Source: Dipteronia dyeriana (lineage: Eukaryota > Streptophyta > Magnoliopsida > Sapindales > Sapindaceae). Taken from it: DNA of 64,000 bases. The position numbers and the translations under genes are program-made. The notes under the pieces are model-generated. The model worked only from the letters and a program-made list of their open reading frames with translations, had not been told where the DNA came from and did not search any database. Below are positions 46,628 through 57,442 of the stretch, one piece after another; within the stretch, counting starts at the first letter, position 1, and each line of letters opens with the position of its first letter. The stretch is from the NCBI GenBank assembly GCA_032871835.1, contig CM065297.1, positions 67,877,253-67,941,252 on the forward strand. The letters are read 5' to 3'.

Positions 46628-47010
46628 CATTTGACACATGGCAGCCCTGGTAGTGTTCTGGACTTCCATCTGCTGGAAAAAGCTTTCCAAATGACTCAAA
46701 GGATCCTCAGTACTAGAGAACTGATCTGTTGGCTTCTTGAATTTGGGTGGGAGCTCGGCTTCCCTGATCTTTCTAGTGAATAGGGCATTCATCTCGCGTT
46801 GGGATCCTTCTTGACTTTCAATGTATACCCTTTCTCAATTCTTGGATCTCTTTTTGTAACTTTGCCAGCCGATTCAATAGGCGCTTGTTTCCAGCGTTCT
46901 TGGATTCGACCTCAGAATCCCCGTGGTCTGAGCCGTCAGTGGAGATAAAGGTCTCACCTTTATTACCCACGAGGGCAAGATCCTTACTGGTGATTCTCCG
47001 GCTACTTCCT
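46628..47010 (-). pseudogene. gag: T2 gag, middle segment
   Basis: Between K3 and K4. On the minus strand it reads 'LQKEIQELRKGIH' after a Ser-rich stretch, then 'MNALFTRKIREAELPPKFKK', 'DPLSHLESFFQQMEVQNTTR' and 'AAMCQM', the start of the Tat-type gag core. It continues at 36742 after K3. A frameshift or stop near 46815 separates the two halves. Confidence 0.85.
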
Positions 47011-49198
47011 TCTAGGGAAAAATCACACAAAGGAAGCTTAAAATTAGGGTTTGAAATATTTTAAATTTTTCCCCTTTAATAGAAAGAACCTTAACCCTAG
47101 AAGAATTGATGTATATTAAAAGTATTGTGCCTTTATCTCGTCACGATTGAAGCGTCGAATTAGAGTCCGTAAGATCTTCCAATCCAATCACGAACATGAG
47201 ACACCTATGAGTGTGGGCTCCTTTTCTTTTAATTGCATATCTTAGGATGGAAACAAACAAAATCTTCTTCTTTGTTAGTCACAATAATCCTTCAAGAATA
47301 AAAAGAAAGAACGTTAGATTCGATGTTGTATACAAAACCTTTAACTATAAAGGCTACTAGTGCACTATTAAATACAAAACGTTCTTTCTTTCTTTTCTTC
47401 TTTGCCGAATTTCACACACCAATCTTTAGAGTTGGAAGAATTTATCTAGTGCAAGAACCGGATTCTCCATTCAAAATTCCTCTTTGGCTGAAATTTTCTC
47501 TAAGAAAAAATACATTGGCCGAATTCTACTCTTCTTAATTCTTAGCTTGGCCGAAAATTTCACTCTTAGAAATCCTTATGCTTGGACGAATTTTAGAGCT
47601 CAAAATCATGCCTTGGCCGAAATTTAGAGGCAGTATATGTAGGATCACAAATCGTCTCCTAAGAAGGATTTACTTGGTGGGCAAGAATCATATCCTTAGG
47701 TGGATTTATTTAGTGACCAAGAATTCTTTTCCAAAAAGATTTGTGACCATATTAAAGACTTCTTAATTTGACTAGATAAATAATTCCTTTTATTTATCTA
47801 CATATCAAATATAGTCTTTAATATTAATTATACTACCAACAATAGTATAATATTATGAGACCTTCTCCTATTAGGAAAACGATTTTGAATTTTAATTAAA
47901 CAATTAACTAATTACCAAATTAATTAATTTCCATTTAATTAAATAATAAAACAAAAACAATATAATAAACTATTTTATATAGCCTTGCTGCCAAATACCT
48001 TTTACATGGGCCAAATATTGTTTTTCCTATTTTATAAAATCCATTAGACTTTTATAAAAAGTTCACCTGTGAGCTAGACCCATTCTTGCTAAAAGAAACA
48101 GGTCCACATGCCTTAATACAATTCAAGATGGACCCCTAAATTTGTCCGGTATAATATATCCAATAATCCATGCAAGTTCGTGTGGATTAGGGATCTTGGC
48201 AGGCTATTTAAATTTAAGCTTCAATAGACATAACCTAATCACAAACAAATGATTCACTTAGGTTCAATCTATTAGTTTTAGTTCATTCCACTAGAGAACT
48301 AAAATTGAACTCTTAAATAAAGATAGAATAAGTTAATATTTCTCATTCATACCCTAGACAATCTTTATGGAGATAGTGTATCCTCATGAAGAATATCAGT
48401 AATGGCTAAGAGCTCAAAGACCACTTATAGCTCTCCAAGTTACCATATTTACACATATGACCACATTTTGACCAGAAGCCATGTTTAATAGATACTGTTA
48501 AAAACTTGACGTTAAGATTTAATATCCAATACCTCAAAATATCCATATGATGGTATTTTACTCACATTTAATAAATGGAGCCATGATAGCCATATCTATA
48601 AATAAAGTCCTCTATTGATTAACAAATGAATACCACCAAACCATTGAGGATAGACTATGCTATATAATCATACTCATTGATAGCTCAAATGATAACACTT
48701 GCAACCATAAGTCCATCATTTATCTCAGGATTGAGATAGACTCTCCGATTGTCCTCAAGTGAAAACTTTTATCCACTGATAGTTGTGGATAAATTAATTC
48801 ACTGTGATTCTATTCAATGCACCTAGTGCCTTAGATTCTTTTTCCCAAAGACACCACACTTTGTTGATTTTAAACTCATCATAACACATTTGATCCCACT
48901 TAAATACTAGTAAAAAAAATCTACAACTTTAACAAGGTAAAGGCGCCCAACCTTTATTCTAAGTTGTGAATATTATTCAAGACTAACTAAAGAATTGTGT
49001 CTACCTGACACATATCCGGATGCATGAACAATTCTTTTTTTCTTATAGTCTTTTGACCTTATGATTATTTACTTTTGACAATTATTATAATTCAACTATA
49101 AATGCTATAAGATTTGTTAAACTATAAATCACTTTTATTAATATGAAACGATTATCAAAAACAATATTACACTCTTGCTATTGAGCATAATCCTAACA
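47011..49198 (-). repeat. K4: solo LTR of the copia family (2188 bp)
   Basis: A single minus-strand LTR from CCTAACA at 49198 back to TCTAGGGAAAA at 47011 (TG changed to TC), flanked by TTCCT on both sides (47006-47010 and 49199-49203). An LTR alone between perfect TSDs is the product of recombination between two LTRs that removed the internal region. It has one promoter-proximal module (about 47640-47740). Confidence 0.95.
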
Positions 49199-49203
49199 TT
49201 CCT

Positions 49204-49733
49204 ACATCATGTCTAGGCTCTCTTCCTATATCCGCTAGTCCAACTAAGCAAGGTCTTTCCTGTAAAATGTCAACAGTTGATTTCACCTATTTGGGTTGAT
49301 AATGGACCTACCAGAGCGTTCTGGGGGCATGGGCCTTAACTGACCCCAGATTGAGGACAAGAACGCCAACCAATCATAAACTGGTACTGGTGGTAGAGGT
49401 CCCAACCGGTCAAAAGCAGTGGTCCTAGCTCCTAGTCTATTGGGGGTCCTCGTAGGAGCTAGGTTCAACCGATTAAGGGATAATTCTGTCTACCACCAAT
49501 CGTTGGTGAATACTCTTTATGAAAGCCGTAGCCTGTTGTTCCAGCATGGCCTGGCCTATCACAAGAGGCACCAGAGCTTGTGCGGTACCGTTTGGTGCTG
49601 GGATCAAATTATTGTGTCTCGACTTTCTTCCATTCTTGTGAGCCTTCTGGGTGGAGGCTGCAAATTGATGCCCAAACGCTTTGGACTGCCCTTGGGAAGA
49701 TCGAAGCTCATGATCCTGTAAAAAGAATAAATT
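49204..49733 (-). pseudogene. gag: T2 gag, N-terminal segment
   Basis: Minus strand, between PBS and K4. An ATG near 49713 opens one frame, while 'ELRSSQGQSKAFGHQFAAST' to 'LEQQATAFIKSIHQRLVVDR' runs in another, so the true start is uncertain. Stops follow near 49473. No Tat gag motif is recognisable in this N-terminal, low-complexity part; the assignment rests on position and continuity with the next segment. The + frame 49419-49721 is its shadow. Confidence 0.7.
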
Positions 49734-49759
49734 CTTAACTTTATAAAGGGTGTGGAATG

Positions 49760-49779
49760 GTTCACACAGGCCGTGCCAA
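49760..49779 (-). other. T2 primer binding site
   Basis: On the minus strand TTGGCACGGCCTGTGTGAAC, four bases after the LTR end TTAACA. It resembles the TTGGxxCCGTCTGTGGGAA type of primer site seen in Tat-like elements, with several changes. Confidence 0.6.
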
Positions 49780-49783
49780 AAAG

Positions 49784-50926
49784 TGTTAACCAAAAGTTTG
49801 CTCTAGGTAAGGAATCTCGGTTAACACCCTCAGGACCACAATTTCGGAGAATCGCAATCCGGCTAGGTACGTTCGGTACCAGTTTCAATTGTGAAAATGG
49901 GAGAGATTAATGACAGAAATAATAGTGTGATATATGATATTATTGATCAAATGGAGTAATGGATATAACAAAATGGTAACAATATTGTAGTGCGAAACTC
50001 TAAAACTCAGTCTCTGATGCCTAACTAGTTTGGAGGTAGCGAACTAGTATCTATCGATAAATGGGCATAACTCTCAAAGACGATGGCTAAGCTTTTTTTT
50101 TTGCCTTCTTCAACTGTAGTGGTTATCTCTATATTTATACCCGAAACTACTAGGGTTTTCCCTTGGCATACACTCCAAGGATCACTGGATTGATCTTCAT
50201 TCCCATTTAGTGTGACTTTCCATTTAATATGATTGACGCTAGAAAACCGACTGGCAGAGGATATCTTGGTAGGAATTGTGTTTATTTCCTCTTTGGACTC
50301 TGTCACTATAATTATGCATACATGGAGTTTGCTTACTCTCTAGAGAACAATTCAACTTCCTCTGCTATCAGCTTGACATTTCAATGGATGGACTCGGTGA
50401 TGTGGTAAAGTGTCTTGGAGTACACCTATACTGGTGAGGTATCCTAAGGTACCATCCTACTGAGGTGGAGCTTTACTGATGGCGATGACGAGATATCTCG
50501 ATTGACCCGCATGCTAGCGGGGTATCCTGGGGTATCATTTGGATGATGTGTGGCTTAATTGGCTTATCTATTGAGAAACTTTGAGGTACGATTCTAGTAG
50601 CGAGGTGTCTAGTTTATCTTATTGTAGCTTTGTAATCTCCAAGATAATTTATGGATCTCTTCCATCTTGATGAAAAGGCAGGACAAGTACCTTGACGAGT
50701 TAGTAGGGCAATTTCAAGGTACTTAGGTACCAGTTGATCTGTGAAAGTGTAGGAGCTTCATCTTGCTACTTCGATAATGTTAAGGTACCTAGGTTGCGCT
50801 AGGTCTGGTACTTCGAGGTCAACTATTATATCCAGTATCGATCTGGTATGTGGAGACATTCTCCACCTTGTGTTAATCGGGTGCAAAAATTTCCCTCTGG
50901 GATCTTGCCAAATTTAGCTATTAACA
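49784..50926 (-). repeat. T2 5' LTR (1143 bp)
   Basis: On the minus strand from TGTTAATAG (50926) to GGTTAACA (49784), with TGTTAA/TTAACA ends. The first 771 bases match 27551-28319. The last ~80 bases resemble the end of the T3 LTR (GGTGTTAAC...ATTCCT...). The 93-residue frame at 50025-50306 is an LTR shadow. Confidence 0.88.
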
Positions 50927-51289
50927 CCTTATGTTACCAAATATTTGTTGAAGTTAGGTATGTGCAGTGGACTAGTTCCCAGATTAAGCTTTAGTCAGGT
51001 TTAGAGTCAAGCAAGCTCAACTGGAATGGAAGATAATTAGATAAAAAAGAATGAGGAATTCTTACTCATCAAACCAAGGGAGCCCATCCCCTTATATTGG
51101 GCTATATACTTGTAAAAAAAAAAATAGATACATGAAATGACTTGAAAGATTTTTTCTTGATCAAGCTGAATGCCCACCCCCATTTTCAGTGCAACACACA
51201 AAGCTTACAATACTGAATCATTACTGAATCTCCTGCTGGTTTTCATCTATTCCTGATCCCACTTTGGCTACCTAACCCTCTACCCCTTT
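50927..51289. other. T3 spacer downstream of antisense gene
   Basis: No coding signal. It contains an A-run (51114-51123) and the sequence CTGAATGCCCACCCCCATTTT near 51164, which resembles the region after the T2 antisense gene (30624-30645, opposite strand), so homology extends past the coding part. Confidence 0.5.
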
Positions 51290-53782
51290 ATGAAAGATCA
51301 ATACCAACTCCTGGAAAAACAGGTGGCTCACTAGCTACTTGATCAATCACCTCCTTGACAGTTATTGCTCCACCACCTCTTCAATGGCAGCCTATTCTTC
51401 CTCTACCCTCTTAGAAGCAAAGTGATCCTCTTTTATTTTAGCTGGTCTGGTTGGAATAGGAGACAAGATAGAGACTCTTTCCTCGACTCGGGATGCAGCT
51501 TCAATTGGGGACTTTAGGGTATAGATCCCATGCCTAATAGAAGAGAGGAGATAGGTTATGGATCTTTACCATCTTCTGTACCTTCTTCAACCCTTACAAC
51601 CCGGCAGGTGCCAGCCTCATCAGTGGTGGGAGCTGCCATCTTTCTGGCCTTCTCCATTATCCCATGCTTATTCTAGTTCTCAATGATTCGCAGGTCGAAT
51701 GGAAGAGGCAAGGCCTGAGCTAACTGAATAGAAATATATAAGTAGCCGTCATCGAAGGAGGCGTCCACCTCAGACGCCAAACTTGCCACCTTAGCCTGGA
51801 GAGCTTAGTTCTCTTCCTCTAATTCCTAGACCTTCTTTCTTGCATTGTCTCTCTCTTGAGCCCGACGCTCAAACCTGAAAGTCTCCATGTCATACGAACA
51901 CTTGTATCAGTCTGAGCTGCATTGGGCTTCTCCAATAGACCTCTCAACCTTGTATAGGGATTGGCTTGGCTCTTTATTAGCAACCCACATCTGCGTGAGC
52001 TCTTTTCGGGCTACTTCGACTCTTGCCTCCGTAACTTCAGCATGCCTCCTAAGAGAGGTAACCTGATTGTTGATGGCAACATTATTCTTGAAGGCCTACA
52101 AGTTACAACAAACATGCCAAATACCATCCAGTTACCAAATACACATATTGAGGCAATAAGGAGTAAGGTACTTTAACTCAGCTAGAAGGGTTGAACACCT
52201 AGTCATCAACACGTCTACAGGCATGGAAGTCGTCAACCTTGGTCCCTCACCAAGGTAGGAGAATATAAACCAATCCCTAACTTTATCATGTCAAGTAATC
52301 CTTGGCATGGATCGAGATTGGTCATGAGGAGCCACAACAACAGTGACCGTAGCCAGATCAACGCCTCCCCTTGCCCCAGTAAGAGCAGTGGCAGTAGTAG
52401 TAAAAGTCGTGGCATCAATAGTAGAGGTAGTGGCAACAACAGTAGCAGTAGGGGTAGTGGAATCTTGACCTATCACCCAGACTAACCTGAATGGAAATAC
52501 ATCCATCCGGGATACAGGTCAAGAGCAAAAAGGAAATATGCCCTCGGTATCTTGCTCGAGATAGCTACACACCTACCCTGTTTAGCCAGGGTAAAGGAGG
52601 AGGGGTTCTAGCGGTCTGAGAAATAGATGACCCCAGAGGAGTAGGATAAAGAGAAAATGACAGATCATCAGAAGAAGAAGGCTCTCATTGGACCGAAATA
52701 GGGACCGTGGAAACTATAAGGAACGAGAAAAAGATTAGAATCTACCAGGATAGTTAGAATGTACAGTAAAAAATAAACATAGAATCTCATATACCTGGAG
52801 AAGTAGTGGAAATATTTAGATAGCGTTCCACCCTGCCAGCATTAAAGGGATCTGAGGTCGGGTATTGCAGATTAACGAAGAATCGGTCAATAATGGACTT
52901 CAGGATCGACCTCGACTTTGCTGAAAGGGTAGTCTTCTCTCAGACCGGTTTGCCTTTAAACTAGGTAGGAACTCTATACTTTGTACCCCCGATATCGATC
53001 GAGCTCCCCTAATCGCAACCTACCATGACCCACTCTTACTTCTAGGGGGAGTCCTTCTTAGTGGCACCAAGATTCAAGCTATTTTATACCATGGCAAAGA
53101 AGTGTTCCTTTGGACTAGGAGAGTTACAGGTAACCTAGAAGACATACTTCAATTCAATTTTTCTCGATTCCCTGTTAATGTCATCCTTCTCATATTGCTC
53201 CCTCCATAACATGAGAAACACAATCAGATGCCTCCATAATCCTAGGGTCAGTTGGAGAGGAGCAAGCTGTAAGGCGTTAAGTGCCTTATTGAGAGTAAGA
53301 TGAAGAGGTAGCCTGACACAACTTTCAAATGCAGCAGTGTGAATATAGAGCATGCCAGAAGAGGGGGTGTACACATCATACCCCCTATGTAGGATTGTAA
53401 TAGTGATGCTATCAGTAATAAGGAATTTCACCCTCAGATGACTGGTCGGCTTGATTGTAGTGGTTGAGCTAGGGATGACACGAAATTCATAGAGATGTTT
53501 GAGCGTCTCCCTAGGCAAGCATGACTGGACCTTGGTAAAACCTCTACAAACCCCAATATAGTCAAATTCCTTACCTGAATCCTCTTCGACTATCTTCAAC
53601 ATGGCAGTAGGGTTATTATAGAAACCACTTTCAATGGCCACATTCCAGCTCGAGCGGGGACGTTGATGCTGAGGAACGTCGCTCTCATCGCTGTCATCAT
53701 ACAGAACCCTCTACCCATGAGCAAGGTTTGAGGATTTGCCATCCATTAGATGGTTTACATTATAGTTATCAAATAGAGACAT
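51290..53782 (-). pseudogene. T3 antisense accessory gene (PF04195-like plus coiled coil)
   Basis: Minus strand. Exon 1 (53782-52795) starts 'MSLFDNYNVNHLMDGKSSN', has a stop, then an open stretch 53641-53135 with 'MLYIHTAAFESCVRLPLHLT' and 'LNALQLAPLQLTLGLWRHLI', the same fold region as PF04195 in T1. It ends 'FVNLQYPTSDPFNAGRVERY'. Intron 1 is 52794-52714 (81 bases). Exon 2 is Thr/Ala-rich (52330-52500). Intron 2 is about 52171-52096. Exon 3 starts 'AFKNNVAINNQVTSLRRHAE' with a coiled coil (to about 51780), then 'AQALPLPFDLRIIEN', matching T2. Several stops show decay; the end near 51290 is approximate. Confidence 0.78.
52714..52794 (-). other. Intron 1 of T3 antisense gene
   Basis: Donor CTCCAG/GTATATGAG, T-rich body, acceptor CCTTATAG/TTTCC, 81 bases; position and length match the T2 intron (82 bases). 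Confidence 0.72.
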
Positions 53783-54147
53783 GGTAACAGTAAAAGATTA
53801 GTTAGAAGAAGATGAATAAGACAGAAGTACAGTTTTTTGAATTTTGAAAGAAGAACAGGTTTTGAACGCATGGGGATTTAGAAGGAAGGTAACGTGCTTA
53901 AATAAGGAATGGAATAGTAACCGATGATGGAAGCGCGATTTTCATCCGAAAATATCGAGAAACACACGAGCTGTTTCATTTTTCGAATGGGTATTTTCAG
54001 TAGCTCAATGCATGGACCAAATCATTTAATGTGGAGATTTCCTCACTGATCCTGGTAACCAGTTATGAAGGGAAAATTTCCTAAACGATTTTAGAAATCT
54101 GGCTCTAACCCCGACCATTCACTTGTGTTAAAGTCAGAGGGGACTTT
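53783..54147 (-). promoter_or_regulatory. T3 region upstream of antisense gene, and PPT
   Basis: On the minus strand TATTTAA (53904-53898) lies about 118 bases before the antisense ATG, as in T2. The right end (+) is GTCAGAGGGGACTTT, the PPT before the 3' LTR, clearly related to the T2 tract. Confidence 0.55.
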
Positions 54148-55171
54148 TGTTAATGGCCATTTTTGGTAAGGGGTCAATGTGAAATTTTCCACCTAACTGG
54201 TACTTACTAGGACATGTTTTTTGATACTAGGTAGGGCTAGCATGTTACTAACTATCTCGAGATGCCAGTCTCTACACCAACTAAACATTGGGACCAGCTA
54301 GCAACGAAGTAACTTCTACTTAGTACCTCGATAACTAACCATTCAGCATGGTACCAGAATACCTCGTTATTATTACTCGGGAGATATCCGACTGAGTACC
54401 TCGATACTATCTCACCACTGGTTACCATGTACATGACATGCCAATCAGGTAAGAAGAAAGATAGTCGAAATGCTCCAGAACGATCGATTTAGCGCCATGT
54501 CACAAGACTGGTACCTTGAGATACCTTATCATTTGATACAAAGAATCATGTTTTACTCTCCAAGTTACAGAGTTGACTAATTCACCATTAAAGTGCCATA
54601 ATGTGACCAGATAGGTAAACTGATTCGCCATTTATTCAAATTTAAACCCAAACGAAACTTGACGTAATCGATAGAAGTAATTCCCACGTAAATTGATTCC
54701 CGCATCAATGCAAATAATTTTCGGAAACACGACCACCTAATTGGTCTAAATTACGGGAATTTGATTGATGACGATGAGGGATTGGATTAGAAGAAGATGT
54801 TAAGATCTAGACAGGGTATCGAAAACAGAGAGAAAAAGGGCCTAGCTTCTTCGCCATTTTTCTCAGAGGATTTAACCACTTATCGGCATACACGAGTTCA
54901 CCATCTCCAACAATTTTGAGAGAGGGAGAGAGAGATAGCATAGTGAGATCAAACTTGAATCGTTTCAACGATCATTGTATCCAATTAAAGTCATAACTCC
55001 TATTTTGGTTAATAATATAGCTCTCTATTAGTAGTCTCATTCTTACTTCCTCATTCCTCAATCTTTTTCGAATCTCCTCGGTATGAAGTACCTACCCCCC
55101 GTAGCCAACCTAGGTAGTAGGTTGATGGTGTTAACTGGTATTCCTCTACCACAACATATTTTCGGTCAACA
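54148..55171 (+). repeat. T3 3' LTR (1024 bp)
   Basis: Starts TGTTAATGGCCATTTTTGG, like the T2 LTR start, and ends TTTTCGGTCAACA, like the T2 LTR end. The middle is diverged. It contains a purine run GAGAGAGGGAGAGAGAGA (about 54918-54936). Confidence 0.82.
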
Positions 55172-55475
55172 AAAATAAATAATAAGCTCTGCTATTTATA
55201 GGATCTAGACTCCTAACTGGATGAATAATGATCTTTAAATTTAAATGTAATTTAAATTTAAAATCTTTTATCTCATTTATCGCTTTGTCTCATTTTATCT
55301 GATTGATTGAATCTGATTATCAACTTTATTGTTCGTGTGTGAAAATTACTAGTCACATTATTTTTCTAACTGTAATGATGCATGCTTCCTCATATACCTA
55401 AAGGAACTTACACAATGAGGAAGCTGAGATTTATTCACTCATTTTTCATACTGGTCACATAACACACATTGTATG
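55172..55475. other. Unassigned DNA between T3 and K5
   Basis: About 300 bases with no recognised family. It has a near-repeat of ATTTAAATTTAAA (55240-55265) and a perfect 10-base inverted repeat, GCTTCCTCAT (55384-55393) and ATGAGGAAGC (55415-55424). It may be the original host DNA, or part of an older element. No coding signal. Confidence 0.4.
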
Positions 55476-57442
55476 TGTAGGAAAAACACCCGGTGGAAGC
55501 GAAAAAGTAGATTGGTATATTTAAAAAAAATCCTTTAATAGAATGGACCCCTCGATTAGTTAAAATATAATAAAAGTATCTTACCTTTTTCTCACGACAA
55601 TTGAAGTTGTGCCGAATTGAATCTGCAAAATCTTCCAATCCAATCACTAACGTATTTGACTAGATAAATACTTCCTAATTAAATAATTAAGTAATAAGTT
55701 AATTAATTTCCATTTAATTAAATAAAAAATTATCCAATTGTCAATTAGAGTTTTGATAGATATCAAATACTTCATAATTTGAGTAGATGAAAAAATTCAT
55801 TTTATTTATCCACTTATCAAATAAAGTATTTGATACTTATCATACTACCAACAATAGTATGACACTAGGGGACCCTCTCCTACTAGGAACAGTATTTTGA
55901 CTTTTAATTAAATAATTAAATAATAAATTAATTAATTTCCATTTAATTAAATAACAAAATAAAACACAATATGTCAGGCCATTTATTTAAGCATTGCCAC
56001 CCAAGCCATATACATCGACCAAATATTGTTTTTTTCCATTTTATTAAATCCATTGGACTTTATTAAAATAAGTCCACATGTGTACTATATCCATTCTTAC
56101 TAAAAAGAAACAAGTCCACATGCCTTAAATTAATACATTAATATAATTTAAATAGCTTATTTAATTAAAATGTGCAAATTACATTCTTAATGTATTAATG
56201 TAATGCTAATCACATCCATTTGGGTTGCCCAAGGAACCCCACATCCTTGGCCGCCCAATCCATGTATTTTGAAGAGTTCTCGTGTGTCTTGATCACATAT
56301 GACCGCACCTCTTCAAGACTTTTGGATTCCAAAATCCAATAACAATTCTAGTTGGACCTAGAATTGGCCCAGTAGAATATATCAAGTGATCCATGCAGGT
56401 TCGTGTGAATTGGGGATCTTGGCAGGCTATCTAAATTTAAGTTCCAATAGACGTAACCTAATAACAATTAACAAATGATTCACTTATGTGCGATCTATTA
56501 ATTTTAGTTCATTCCACTAAAGAACTAAAATTGATCTCTTAAATAAAGATAGAATAAGTTAATGTTCCTCAATCGTACCCTAGACAAACCTAATGGAGAT
56601 AGTGTATCCTTGTGAAGAATACCAGCAATCGCCAAAAGCTCATAGACCACCTATAGCTCTCCTAGTTACAATATTTATTCATATGACCATATTTTGAACT
56701 TGGATATTTTGATTTATCCAGAAGTCATATTTAATAGACACTAGTGAAAACTTAACGTTAAGATTTAATATTCAGTACCTCAAAATATTAATATGATGAT
56801 ATTATACTCATATTTAATAAATGGAGACACGATGTCCATATCTATAAATGAAGGCCACTATCGATTAACAAATGAATACCAACAAACTATCATGGATGAA
56901 CTATACTACATAATCGTACTCATTGATAGCTCAAATGATAACACTTGTAACCTTAAGTCCATCATTTATCTCAGGATTAAGGCAGACTCTCCGATTATCT
57001 TCAAGTAAAAACTTTTATCCATTAACGGTTCTGTATAATGTATTTCACTACGATCCTATTCATTGCACCTAGCGCAGTAGATTCTTTTGCCCAGAGACAC
57101 CACACTCTGATGATTTTAGACTCATCATAACACATTTGAACCCACTTAAATACTAGCAAAAGAATCTACAACTTTAACAAGGTAAAGGCGCCAAACCTTT
57201 ATCTTAAGTTGTGAATATTGTTCAAGACTAACTTAAGAATTGTGTCTACCTCATACATATCCAGATGTACGAACAATTATTTTTTTCTCATAGTCTTTTG
57301 ACCTTATGATTATTTAATTTTGACAATTATAATAATTAAACTATAAATGCTATAAGATTTGATAAACTAGAAATCAATTTATCAATATGAAAAGATTGTC
57401 AAATACATCATGACACTCTTACTATTGAGCATAATCCCAATA
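55476..57442 (-). repeat. K5 3' LTR (1967 bp), rearranged
   Basis: Runs from CCCAATA at 57436-57442 to TGTAGGAAAAA at 55476. It lacks the segment from the CCAATCAC block to the ACTAGATAAATA block that holds the promoter-proximal modules in other copies. It has a duplicated AT-rich block (AATTAATTTCCATTTAATTA at about 55699 and 55930) and about 190 extra bases (about 56140-56340) not seen in the other copies. Confidence 0.88.

Larger units (their letters stand above)
27551..50926 (-). mobile_element. T2: Tat-type gypsy element, minus strand, interrupted
   Basis: Sense strand is minus: 5' LTR 50926-49784, PBS, gag (split by K4 and K3), protease, RT, RNase H twice, integrase, tandem spacer, antisense gene (on +), PPT, 3' LTR 28319-27551. 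The rest of the 3' LTR lies beyond GY, left of the window. The visible 769 bases correspond to the first 771 bases of the 5' LTR. T2 sits in T3, whose LTR is related but clearly different. Confidence 0.9.
50927..55171 (+). mobile_element. T3: Tat-type gypsy element, 3' part
   Basis: Host of T2. Only the 3' spacer, antisense gene, PPT and 3' LTR are in view, and gag-pol must lie beyond the left end of T2, outside the window. It is assigned to the Tat group because its LTR start, PPT and antisense gene match T2. The CCTTA after T2 (50927-50931) is the right half of the T2 TSD. Confidence 0.8.

Noticed and set aside
52288..52506. Ser- or Leu-rich repeat protein on either strand
   Set aside because: Low-complexity triplet-like sequence; the minus-strand Thr/Ala-rich frame is explained as the linker of the T3 antisense gene.
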